Part shown: in pieces, positions 34,080-44,560 of the stretch | Numbering within the stretch: the stretch's first letter is position 1 | Layout: every line of letters starts with the position of its first letter | DNA from: Mycocentrospora acerina | Lineage: Eukaryota; Ascomycota; Dothideomycetes; Pleosporales | Assembly (NCBI GenBank): GCA_022701365.1 | Contig: JAKUHH010000388.1 | Location: 1-64,000, forward strand | Reading direction: 5' to 3' | DNA length: 64,000 bases | The notes under the pieces: generated by a model | Seen by the model: the letters and a program-made list of their open reading frames with translations, nothing else | Databases searched by the model: none | What the model was told of the DNA's origin: nothing | Program-made: the position numbers and the translations under genes

Positions 34080-34660
34080 CCGCCATTTGCAGCCCACCCC
34101 TGGCATTATCCCGAAAGCTGTTCTAGAAAGAGTGCAAACAATTCTTACAGCAGATGCCTCGTTTATACGGGTCCGAGCTTACTATCCTGCAGTCGGGCTA
34201 CAAAGATATAGAAGCCTACCGATTATGATGTATCACAAAGGCGATTAAAGCATGGGCGATTTGATGTATCAGGATTTCAACTGCTGATTATTCGCTTTCA
34301 AGCTGCAAGCTGTGGATGTTAACATCGAGGATAGGCGATGTTGCCCTCTCGACTGTTTAACGAATACTGACTTGCTACACAGTCTAACTCCAGAACACAA
34401 GTTTCCAACAGGGATCAACGATTACTGGGACGCTTTGAACCGGGCTCGGACCAACGCCGAAAGACTCGAGGTCACACTATTGCGCGGCCTAATCATGAGT
34501 GGCGCATCTGCAAGTGGCAAACACCGCGGCTGTTCTGGCTCTACTGGCGTGTGATGGAGAGTTTAAACTCTCCATCACTGGATAGTATCTTGCTGTTCCA
34601 GTCTTGCTTCTTGATATTAATTTTTCCTCAAACAAGACACTTCTCTATGAGGCTCGCACG
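34080..34660 (+). pseudogene. Decayed alpha/beta-hydrolase (HSL-like) relic
   Basis: Fragments in several frames line up in the order of a hormone-sensitive-lipase-type alpha/beta-hydrolase. First comes a segment like VRAYYPAVG followed by LPIMMY, which normally precedes the HGGG oxyanion motif. Next is LTPEHKFPTGINDYWDAL, matching the RLAPEHPFPAGxxDxxxAL block. Then come IMSGASASG, matching the GGSAGG nucleophile elbow, AAVLALLACDGEFKLS, and finally a strand like YLAVPVLL. Stop codons (near 34246 and 34590) and frame changes separate them, and the HGGG region is lost. A functional enzyme is not possible. It lies in AT-rich DNA, consistent with decay by repeat-induced point mutation or neutral drift. 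Confidence 0.7.
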
Positions 34661-34849
34661 AAAAAAATTTAAATTTCCATTCTCAATGGCATAAAGCCCG
34701 ATATGACCGAAGCTACAAACTCTCCCGATTGGAATCTTATCTACAAGACCCCCTCCATGACTGAAAGGGTCACAAAGGTCTTGCAATTCCCCCTTTTTTT
34801 TTTCAAGACGGAGAGTTTCATCCGTTGGGAAATGAAACGGTGATATACG

Positions 34850-35019
34850 GCTGTATTCCGCGAAATCATAGAGTTTTGATGCGGTTGAAACTACACAAAT
34901 GTTATGGACAGATGTCCTGAACAAACTACCTTGAGTTGGAATCTAGCAAATTACTACTGCAAAAAAAGACCTAAATGAAGCAATTGCTCAAACCGTAAAA
35001 CTAATCTAACCTCAAAGAC
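34850..35019 (+). repeat. 170-bp exact duplication, left copy
   Basis: This block is repeated without a single difference at 35021-35190, and the two copies are separated only by an N. An exact tandem copy on either side of one N is the expected product of two contig ends that overlap but were not merged. Confidence 0.95.
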
Positions 35020-35020
35020 N
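35020..35020. other. Ambiguous base / assembly join
   Basis: The only N in the window. It lies exactly between two identical 170-bp copies and probably marks a scaffold gap of unknown size. Confidence 0.9.
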
Positions 35021-35190
35021 GCTGTATTCCGCGAAATCATAGAGTTTTGATGCGGTTGAAACTACACAAATGTTATGGACAGATGTCCTGAACAAACTAC
35101 CTTGAGTTGGAATCTAGCAAATTACTACTGCAAAAAAAGACCTAAATGAAGCAATTGCTCAAACCGTAAAACTAATCTAACCTCAAAGAC
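35021..35190 (+). repeat. 170-bp exact duplication, right copy
   Basis: Identical to 34850-35019. See that entry for the interpretation as unmerged contig overlap. Confidence 0.95.
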
Positions 35191-35932
35191 TAGATATGTC
35201 ACTTAAACGTTTAATTTCCATGTTTTGGTACGTTGGTATTTCAATTTAGTGACTGGAGATAGTGGTTCTTGTCATGTGTAGAACCAGCGCTATTATGGAT
35301 TTAATTTCTGAATTAGCGATCACTCATACGAATATAGCCAGTTATAACGAAAGCATTTGCGTTCACATAAGCACTTCGGAATCACAGAAAGGATTGCGTG
35401 GTACCTTGCCAAGACGCCAAGAAAGCTGTGCAGAGGCTTGCGACGACTTCAGTGGGATCAAGCATCCGAGCGGGATGAGCCGTACCAATCATGCAACTGA
35501 GTTTGGTAAATCGGCACCATTATAGCGTTCCAGACCATCAACGTTTGCTTTGACCTTCCCTAAATATACGTACGCGTCGAATAGCCACGCAACGTGCAAC
35601 GTCAAATCCAGGAAACTTGATTGGATCGTAGAGCTAGTTGAACGGCTGTCGGCCAAGTATGGGGCTCTTTACGCGTTCGCTGCCGTGAGTGGTCTCTAAT
35701 TGTCTTCGTGAGGCAGTACGTTGTCGCCTTCTCAGGAATTACGAGTCCTGATACCTGTAATCAAACCAGGATGGTGATGATTTCCATCATGGGAGGCTGT
35801 TCTGTTTAAAGGTTCAACGATGCGCTGAAATGTGATTCTCATCACCGCAACCCAAACACGACTCTCACAACCTCTTCTCTTGAGTACTTATCTGTCTTTC
35901 GCGTTCCTAACTGCATTTACTTGAGTTTCATC

Positions 35933-37173
35933 ATGGTCAATTTCGCCTCAATTTTCAGTGGTGCCGTTATGGTAACCTCGCTCGTGAGCTCTGTAGCTGC
36001 TCACCCAGGCGAGCATCACGACCACGCGCATGTTAAGCGCCAAGTCGATATTCGCCAAATGCGAGCTGCAGCCGCCAAACGCTCGCTCACTGCCTGTCAA
36101 GGTTCTCTGAAGCACCGTGACTTGATGTCGCGCTCTGCTACTCGTCGCTCAGACGTTGCCAACAAGCTTCGACAAAAGCGTGGCATTTCAGTCAGTAAGT
36201 GTTCCCAAAGTCGGAGTGAATATGTAGAGAGGCTTTACTAACAGAGTTTTGAACAGACTCCAAGAAGTTTCGTCGCGACCTAGCAACACTCCAATCATTC
36301 GAGGCCATAAACCACAACCAGACTGGGGTCATCTCTTGTGGTCAGGCTACTGACGTAAATGTGATCTTTTCAGCCAACACCTCGTGCATCCTGGCGCCTG
36401 AAGTTACAGACGGGCCATACTACGTCGTGGGCGAATATATTCGCAAAGATGTCAAAGAAGACCAAGCTGGTGTGGACCTTTACCTCGAAGTACAGTATAT
36501 TGATGTTTCAACATGCGAGCCTGTACCAAACTTGTACGTCGATGTCTGGAACGCCAACGCTACAGGTTTCTATAGCGGTGTTGAGAGTGGACAAGGTGGA
36601 TTGAACTCCACTTTCCTTCGTGGTATTCAAGAAACCGACGAGGACGGTGTAGTCGCGTTCCAGACAATTTTCCCTGGTCACTATGAAGGTCGTGCTACGC
36701 ACACTCATCTCCTTACCAAATCCAACGTCACTGTCCGTGACAATGGAACTACTGCCAACGATGGTGCAGTAACCCACATCGGCCAAGTTTTCTGGCACGA
36801 AGAACTCCGATCTGCCGTCGAGGCTGTCGAGCCATATAGTCTCAATACCCAGGCTATCACGTCTAACGACGAAGACATGTGGTCTCTCGTCCAGGCTGAG
36901 AACGACTATGATCCGTTCCCCGAGTTCATTTATCTTGGTAACGACGTCTCTGACGGATTGCTAGCTTGGATTCAGATTGGCATAAATTCTACAGCTGACT
37001 GGACCGATGACGATTACTATAACGTTGCTGCTGCGTACCAAGCTGGTGGTGGCGTTGAGGTCGAGGGTTCTAGTGTGGGTGGTGGTAGCGGTGGTGGTAT
37101 GGGCAATGGCACTATGCCCTCGGGTAGCATACCGTCAGGTGCTGTGCCCTCAGGCGCTGCCCCTACTTCGTAG
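35933..37173 (+). CDS. Secreted intradiol ring-cleavage dioxygenase-like protein (392 aa)
   Basis: The exons are 35933-36194 and 36257-37173, with a 62-bp intron with GTAAGT donor and a TTTACTAAC branch point. Residues 1-23 form a signal peptide, followed by a His-rich propeptide and a Lys-Arg site at about 35-36 that fits Kex2 cleavage. The catalytic beta-sandwich holds the four iron ligands of intradiol enzymes: a Tyr in DGPYY (142/143), Tyr193 in GFYSG, and His236 and His238 in GRATHTH. Intracellular relatives open catechol or protocatechuate rings between the hydroxyls. Secreted fungal members may act on lignin- or plant-phenol-derived catechols outside the cell, but the substrate here is unknown. 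A glycine/serine/proline-rich tail ends the protein. Confidence 0.92.
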
Positions 37174-38138
37174 ACTCAGGGTGTGGCTGGCAAGCTGGCT
37201 GGCTTTTTGAATTTGGACAAAAGTTCATATGAGAGTGTTAATGCAACAATTTTCGTAGGAACTTTGGCTGATGCCATTTACTTGCTTAGTTTTCAAGATG
37301 CAAATTCTGCAGCGGTTTTTTTAGAGTTATTAGAATCAGACCCAAATTTTTGTATTCTTACTAGCAAAAATACAGGCCGGGGAGTGATGATCCAACGCAA
37401 TATATCAGCCACCTCCATCCATCCATCCATTTACTGCTTTCACATACAGCACGTGCTAAGTCTCCGCTTCCTATTCTTTACACCGCTTCATTCTCTTCGA
37501 TTCAGAAAAGCTTCTCACTGCGTACATAGGAACATATAGGAATGCTCCGAGGCATTGACATGAAGATGATGACCTGGCCTTGCAATTCCATCATCGACAA
37601 TCTCATTTTTTGATTCTAATCTCAATCAAAAAGAGCAACAGCGTAAATATTAATAAATCAGATCACATACAGCCAAGTGCGGTCGCTAATGCGCCATCCC
37701 CAACCGGCATTTGTCTCAAAGTGCTCCTGGTTGATGCTGAATTAGTCAGATAATCCATGGTAGCAATTTCGCATCGTATACAAGCTTTAATCCTCCTGTT
37801 TCCGGAATTTGTAAGTATAGTAGCTAATATTGTGTCCTCGAATGGAAAGTGTGTAGAATAGTTACGGCAATTAATTTGCGTGTGGTCGAATTCGTGCACG
37901 TGGATTAAGTTCACCCATTTAGATCATTTTTCTGAGATTTAAATGCATCATAAATGTCAGATGCATCCAAATACATACAAAGACAATTGAAGTAGTAAAC
38001 CTTAGTATTAATATGCACGCATTTGCGACCCATGATCGCGTAACGCCTATGATCATTATAACTTATAGCTGCCTTTAAGGCCAAGAGCATCCACACCAAG
38101 CATTGCAAAAATTACACATCTAGATCTCCGAAGATAAC
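37174..38138. other. Intergenic between convergent genes
   Basis: About 960 bp between the dioxygenase (+) and the sugar transporter (-). AT-rich with a CATC tetranucleotide run near 37415-37430. I see no gene. Confidence 0.45.
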
Positions 38139-39885
38139 CTAAACCTGAACCTCCTGGCGCTCGGCAGGTTCCAAAATGCCACCTCGGGTACCGGCTTGCT
38201 CAGCCTTGCTCCAAGCACGGCCACCAGGACCGTAGTGCAACCTGTCAGTATCGACCAAACCATCCTTCTGTAGCGACGATGCATCCCAGTTGGCGCTGGT
38301 AATAGGGTTGACATGAAGAACATACATTGTGTCGATCTCCTCGAGCGAACGACCCTTTGTCTCTATCATGAAGAAGTAGACAACAAAGAAGAGAACGGCA
38401 CAACTAACACCGAAGACCAGCCCGTAGAAGTAATCGATTCTGTTAGTGATCATGGTGGAAAAGAAAGAGATGAGGAAGTTGAACAGCCAGTTGCTTGCGG
38501 TTGCCAAAGCCATACAGATGGCACGGTAACGGGCGGGGTAAAGCTCGCCAACAATAGCCCAGACAAGAGGACCCCAGGTGGTCGCAAATGCGGCGATAAA
38601 CAAACAAGTGAAAACGATCATGATGTTGCCGGCCTGAGGAGTGCTCTGCGGGTTGACGGGGTCAAGCATGTAATGTCCAACAAAGGAGTAAATAAACAAG
38701 CAGACGCACATCCACGCGGCTCCACCCATCATGGCCTTGCGGCGACCAACATTCTCAACTATCCAGAGTCCACCGATGGTAGCGACGACGTTGACGGTAC
38801 CTAGAATGATCGAAGTGACATAAGAATTTTCTAATCCCGTTGCACTGAAGATAGTGGTCCCGTAGTAGAAAAAGTAGTTGGCACCCGTCAGCTGTTGACC
38901 AGCTTGGAGAACCATTCCCAAAAGGGTACGGTACATCATGCGTGGACCGGTAAAAATCTCGTGCCATGGGTGATCGCCACCAGTCGACTCCGCCTCAAGT
39001 TTCTCCTGAATCTCTCGGATCTCGTTGTCGATGAATGCGCTGTGAGGGTCGACACCGTTCAAACGAGCCATGTTCTTGCGTGCGTCATCAACATTGCCCT
39101 TACGGTATGCATAGCGGGGTGACTCAGGCAGGAGTAGGATAGTGGAGCCAAGGATAATAGCCCAGAGAGCGGAGAGGCCGTTAGGGATACGCCATTGCGC
39201 ACTGTTGAAATAGTCTTTCTCTGTGCCGTAGTTGACCATATAGGCTGTCCAAATACCAAGTGTAATGAGAAGTTGGTAAGAGCTAACAGTCGCGCCACGG
39301 ATCTTCTTTGGGATCGACTCAGACTGGTACATTGGCACGACTGTGGAAAGCGCACCAATGCCAAGTCCAGCAGCGAAACGTCCCATAGCAAACTGTACCC
39401 AAACTCTGTCACTTGTGATTTCAATAATCACCCCGATGATGTAGAAGAATGCAGAGCCGGAGATAGTGAGACGTCGACCGTAGGTATCGGCTAGAGGGGC
39501 AGAGCATAAACATCCGAACAGAGTTCCGACAGCAAGCAAACCAACAATTGTTCCTTGTCGGACAGCAGAGAATTCTCCGTTGTCGCCAAATCTATCAATG
39601 AAATCTGACATGGCAAGGAAACCTAGGAGAGTAAGCATGAGACAGCAAGAAGTACTATATCGAATACCCACCAGAAATTTGTCCGGACTCATAACCGAAC
39701 ATGAAGCCTCCAATACTGGCAGTTGCTCCAAGAATTACGGCGATGGCTGGAACGCGGCCTTGAGGTACAGTAGCTTCATTAGGGATGATGTTGGAGTTGT
39801 TTCGTGTGGGAGTATCCGTTGGCGTCGCAGTTTCTGGAGTTCCCTTACCATCCACCTCCTTGTTTTTCTTGCCATAGAAACGCAT
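38139..39885 (-). CDS. MFS sugar transporter (565 aa)
   Basis: The exons are 39672-39885 and 38139-39622, with a 49-bp intron with GTGGGT donor. The joined protein has 12 predicted membrane helices and the signatures of the sugar porter family: GGFMFGYESGQISG in helix 1, PLADTYGRR in loop 2-3, GRFAAGLGIGALSTVVPMYQSE, LLPESPRYAYRKG, QQLTGANYFFYYG in helix 7, VENVGRRKAMM, GELYPARYRA and ETKGRSLEEIDTMY at the end of helix 12. These transporters move hexoses or related sugars across the plasma membrane, usually by proton symport. The substrate cannot be read from sequence. The start at 39885 (MRFYGKKNK) gives a 50-residue hydrophilic N-terminus. It is convergent with the secreted dioxygenase gene. 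Confidence 0.93.
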
Positions 39886-41934
39886 CTTGGGCAAAATCCG
39901 AGAAGATTATTCTCAAATCGCGATAAACAAGATGATATGGCTCCTCGATGCGAAATCGGACGTGAGAGGATGATATTTGCGGAAGAGCTGGAGAAGAATA
40001 GCTGGGTGCGGGATGTGAGGGGATTGTGACCCTTCATAAAGGGAGGTCGCGTGGAGACTTTGCGGACATTGGAGCCCCGCTGTCAATCCTAGAATCGCAA
40101 ACAACCACCCGAATCTTGCCTTGGCAGAACAATTCACTCGACGAGGCCCTGGAACACTGGGGCCCATGATGTAATCGCCTGCTGACAATAGCTCCAGGTC
40201 ACCAGTCAACGTAGCACTCGGACCAGGAAGTGACCGACTCGAATTTCTCCACGCGCTCGTGATCGGAAGACTTGCCAGAGCTCGGATGATATGAGCGCAA
40301 GTTGCAAGGCGGTCGCCCCACGATGTCAAAATGATGGAGGCCCATGGGCAGCTTTCGTCATGGAAGATTCCACGTTCAGTCTCCATACATCCGCATCGTA
40401 GTGGAGCTGCCCATAGGATCCGGTTCGTCAACAAGGGCTCCAGCTCGACAACCCGTCCTCGAGTCCCCCGGGTTACGATGGACCGATGACAGGGTAGACT
40501 ACTATGTCTCATGGCGCGCTTCGGCGATGTTGGCTGCAGAGGCCGATGTTTGCCGAGAAAGCCTCACATTTCGCGCCAACAGCCTCATCCTTCATTCGGT
40601 GTGGTAGTGCTAGTGCCCTCAAATTCTGTGCAGAGTTTTTCACTCGTTTTGAAAAAAGAGGGTCAGGGTGGATCGTATCCTGAGAGTCGGTGTCGTGATG
40701 AGATGGCCAGCTTATGACGAGTCTTTATGCAAATTTTGCATTGAGCCGAGATGCTGCCGGATGACGTCGCAAGTAGCACAAAACGGGTATGCTTCGCAGT
40801 CAACTCAATATGATCCCTTGTGTGACTGAAGAAGTATCGTTTTTTTCAAGGAAAATCTATGAGTTGTCAGTCAAAAAACTAAATCTCCAAGGAACTCTTC
40901 GAGAGAGCGTTCAACTCACTGCATAGCGTCGATGAAGCGCATAGGATAATTGTTGTCAACGTTCTCGCTTCATGTACATAGCCATCCTTTCCGAGAAGAG
41001 AAATCAAGGCCGTGATGGAACTTCGAAAGTCTCCTAGAGTCTGCAAATGTGCGACCCCGTGGGGACAATGCAGCTTATAAAAGCTTCCTCGGACATCTCT
41101 TCTCCGGAATGTGGGGTGCGGAAGGCCCGAACGAGTACAGCTTCCGCCCACGGCAACCTCCACGTGAGGAGAGCTATGTCATGAACCCAACTCTTTTTGC
41201 AACGCAATTTCCGGTAACGAGACGAGCAACGTGTAGGACGAATAGTCTTAGGTAATGCACGAGGATGTGGCAAAGTTGTGATTATACGTATATCCGAGGG
41301 CTACGCATGCTGATCATGGGCTGGGTCTGGTCGAAGGGTCTGGTCGAAGGTCTGGTCGAGCTGGAACGGTGGGATCGTGGACGGTGGTCCGGAAGTGATG
41401 CGAGGCGTTCCTAGGAAACTTATTCTATAAGGGTGGTGGGACGTTTTTCGATTGTCCGTATTGATCGCGTTAGACTTGCGAAATGGATTGCGCATAGTCT
41501 TTTGCAGAAAAGTTTTAGATGCGGAGAAAAAATGTGGAGTGTGGAGAGGACATGAATGGAGAAAGCCTGGATGCAGTGCCAAGACGCTTAACCGGAAACG
41601 CGCATGTCCAATTTCGATGGATCAGAGATAAATTTCTATTCGTTAAACTACTATCTGCTCGACTGTCTTTCGACTTTCATATTCTTCGCAATTTAGCGGA
41701 GTCATCAGCGCGCCCGCAGTTCGAGTGTAAAATGTCCCGTCATTCGCCCGAACATAGTAGACAGCTACTCTTTCGCTATGTGAAACCGAGCCTGACACTA
41801 AACTCTTAGCCGGCGTGATGAATGATTCCGAGAAGACACCCAGTACTTCACCGTATGTTACATAGCAGCTTAAAGGTTCTTTTACGTCAACCGTAAACGT
41901 CTAGTAGGATCTAGCATAAGTCACATTATTCACT
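39886..41934. other. Gene-free 2 kb upstream of transporter
   Basis: No gene recognised. The first part must hold the transporter promoter. Several frames of 60-200 codons on both strands have no family signature. A short TGGTCGAAGG direct repeat occurs near 41325-41360. Confidence 0.45.
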
Positions 41935-42490
41935 CTATTTGGGTGAGGGCCGTTTTACAAGTGTCGACCATTCGTTTGGCACAATCTGTCCATTTTGATA
42001 CAATCGCAATTCGTTATATCTAGGTGCAATAAATTCATGCATCTTAGTAAGATACTTTTCCGACGGCAGTTTGAGAACACGACTCAAGTTATTGAACAAG
42101 CTTGCAGCCAGAGCGTGAAATGACCTCATTACTGCGATGATCCTTGGATCCCGTTCATCATTCCCTGAGTGTCCATGGCTCGGAAGAGAGGTCAGCTTGG
42201 CCGCACAAAATATCTACAATTGATTTATCAATGTTAGGGATGGTGTTCACAGAACTAATTTCTTGTCCGTGAGATGGACCGGGTATACGCACCTCTTCTG
42301 TTAATAGCTCGGCTTCTTGAGATACCGCGTGGAGTCTTATATCGGCGTCGATGATACCCTCCATTTTTAAACCTGGGGCTTTTGCGGCACAAGACTCACG
42401 CAGGATAGGCAAAGCACTATAGTCTTTAAGGGACTGAAGAGTCACAACGGGGACAGCCATGTTTGCCGCACAATTGCAAGAATCGGACAC
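41935..42490 (-). pseudogene. Possible 2-oxoglutarate/Fe(II) oxygenase relic
   Basis: Two minus-strand frames (42158-42490 and 41935-42129) are separated by a frame change. The downstream part reads RDPRIIAVMRSFHALAASL followed by LSRVLKLPSEKYL and then RYNELRLYQ. This resembles the helix and first jelly-roll strand of isopenicillin-N-synthase-like oxygenases (family pattern: ...LARALGLPEDYF...LRLLHYP). The catalytic HxD...H triad is absent, so it cannot be an active enzyme. The assignment is tentative. It may also be an unrelated decayed gene. Confidence 0.3.
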
Positions 42491-42613
42491 TTAGTAAAAC
42501 CGAAAATAGGGTAGATAATTTCCTGGTGAAAAATCGTATGTGATATCAGTGGACTTATTTGGCAGTTACCATGAACGTTAATATCAACCCCAAGATCTCC
42601 AACAGATTACAAA

Positions 42614-43521
42614 TCATATTTTTGTGAGCATATCCACAATCATCTTGCCTCCCCCACTACCGCCATGAAATTTGTTTTCAAGCTGGCTCAGTTGCTCAAG
42701 TGGATATGTCTGTGCAACAGCACGGACACTATACTTTGCAGCGAATGAAATCATGTCTTGAAGCTGATAACTACGGCCCACTAAACTTGGTACCGACAGT
42801 ACGAACATTGCGAAATACGATGTCTTGGGCGCTAATGTTGAGGGCGCGCTGAGGGAAACTGACAACGACCATCATGCCGTATTTTCTCAGTAGTTGCATG
42901 TCTGTATCTAGTGCGGCCGGCGACTCTAGCAGCAAAATGACGGCGTCGACGCCATCCAAATATCCTTCTTCTTCGCGCTTCTCACCTATGCGCTCAAGTA
43001 CCTCCGATAAGGTCATTGAGCGTGCATCATGAATGCTTACGTTCGGTCGCACATCATCCTTGAGATTCTGAACGACGGATTTCGGCAACTTCAGCAGTCC
43101 ATCACCTGCATCGACGGCAAGTACTACCATACCAAGGTATGCTGTAAATTGTACTCCTAGATGTCCAAGTCCACCGCCAGCACCTACAATCGCAACCTTG
43201 CGAGCGTTTTGCGAGTTTTGCGCCAACTGTAATACTCTCCAAACAGTCAAACCGGCACACATAGGTGGCGCTGCCTGTACGACTGATATCTCCAGAAGTG
43301 GCACCACTTGGCAACTATCGACAAGAGCATAATCCCTGAATCCGCCGTCATGTGTCAATTCCAGGTTCTTCATGTGCGGACAAAATGGTGAATATCTCAG
43401 TGAGTCGTCGGTGTTTTCTGCGGTGCACCTTGATAATGCAATCCTTCGGATCTTCAATGACTGGGCATGGCTGTTCTTCAACTTCAACTTCCCGGATACC
43501 CTTGAATACAACGGCGCGCAT
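42614..43521 (-). pseudogene. Broken zinc-dependent alcohol dehydrogenase
   Basis: The gene opens normally with MRAVVFKGIREVEVEEQP and CIIKVH, but then jumps into another frame at a point corresponding to about residue 110 of the family (CPHMKNLELTHDGGFRDYA). The segment with the catalytic zinc cysteine, the GHE motif and most structural zinc cysteines is deleted. The middle is well kept: APPMCAGLTVW, then the Rossmann motif VAIVGAGGGLGHLG. Near 42795 a single-base frameshift separates FRNVRTVG from SLVGRSYQLQDM, and the remaining C-terminus (GGSGGGKMIVDM) ends at 42614. Intact relatives oxidise alcohols with NAD. Two independent lesions make this a pseudogene. Confidence 0.85.
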
Positions 43522-43841
43522 ATTAGACGGTCTAGTATATGGTTGCGTGACGAGAGAAGTATCCTGCAAATCCTGTAAGAACCGTACGAAGAAGGTTTGC
43601 AAAGATCAATAGTAGTTTGAGAAACTTACAAAATTACAAAATTTCGCTGAATCACATAAACAAATTATTACCACGTAACAACCAGAACGAGATGTAAAGT
43701 CATTTTTGGAGAAGCTATGGGATAAGAATGACGCGTTGGAGAAAACCAAACCCTTTTCCACTTTCGCTTACGAATAGCTCACACAGTTGTCGAACATAAC
43801 TATTCAAGCAGAAAATCGTTCGGAGACATCTCATAGCCCCT
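43522..43841. other. Spacer between two divergent pseudogenes
   Basis: This 320-bp stretch separates the 5-prime ends of the broken alcohol dehydrogenase (-) and the broken Old Yellow Enzyme (+), and may have been a shared promoter. The first part of the flavoenzyme gene is missing. Confidence 0.4.
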
Positions 43842-44560
43842 GGATATGTGACACCTACCGTAATCGATGATCCGCATGAGTACATTGGTCTTTATGATCA
43901 TGCGACCGAATGTGCCAGGAAAGCCTGGTTTAACGGGGTTGAAATTCACAATGCAAGTCCTTGCCGCGTTCCAAAAACTATCTATCTGAGGCTGTGTTTG
44001 CTCAAAATTTGATCTCCTAGGCGAATGGGAATCTTCCTATGCAATTCCTTGAATCACACAGCAACAAGGGCACCGACGAATTTGGAGGCTCTATTCAAAA
44101 CAGAATAAGATTTTCTCTACTCATGCTCAAGACTTTGACAAAGCACTTTCCTTACAATCGAATTGGTATCAAAATCGCCCCATGTGGTGGCTACAACGAT
44201 GTGGGTGAGATTGATGATGAGAGTAAGCCCTCTGTCGAGAAAGCAAAGGAAACCTATGGCACTCTCTGTACCGAGTTAGGCAAATTAGACCTTGCTTATG
44301 TTCAGGTCATGAGATTGTGGGCTGCCTATGATCCAATGATTGGTGGACAGCCAAGAGTTGTGGAATGGAATACCATCGACTACCTTAGGGGTGTTTTTGA
44401 AGAACACTTTACTCTTTGAAAATATAGGCTTCGCTACAGAAGAAGCCGAGGGGTGGATTCAAAGAGGCAAAATGAATGCTGCTATCATCAGTCGACTGCT
44501 CTTATACAACCCAGACTATGTTTTTAAAATTAAAATCGGAAATGCTGTGAATATGTACGT
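43842..44560 (+). pseudogene. Broken Old Yellow Enzyme (NADH:flavin oxidoreductase)
   Basis: Pieces of an FMN barrel reductase are visible in order: YVTPTVIDDPHEY then ATECARKAWFNGVEIHNA, ANGNLPMQFLESHSNKGTDEF followed by GGSIQNRIRF, RIGIKIAPCGGYNDVG, LDLAYVQVMR, and after a frame change near 44395 FENIGFATEEAEGWIQRGK and LLLYNPDYVFKIK. These correspond to the family blocks GFDGVEIHxANGYL, SNxRTDEYGGSxENR, VGIKLSPCGGYNDM and GVTPEEAExLI. The N-terminal 150 or so residues are absent, the join after VEIHNA is out of frame unless a degenerate intron is removed, and the C-terminal half is shifted. It lies divergent to the broken alcohol dehydrogenase. Confidence 0.83.

Larger units (their letters stand above)
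34661..35932. other. Spacer with duplicated block and assembly N
   Basis: Apart from the 170-bp duplication around 35020 I see no gene. Short frames (for example the minus-strand frame at 34628-34924 and the plus-strand frame at 35262) lack family signals. The right end contains the promoter of the secreted dioxygenase. Confidence 0.45.

Noticed and set aside
34628..34924. 98-codon minus-strand frame
   Set aside because: Overlaps the hydrolase relic and the duplicated block, and has no similarity I can name.
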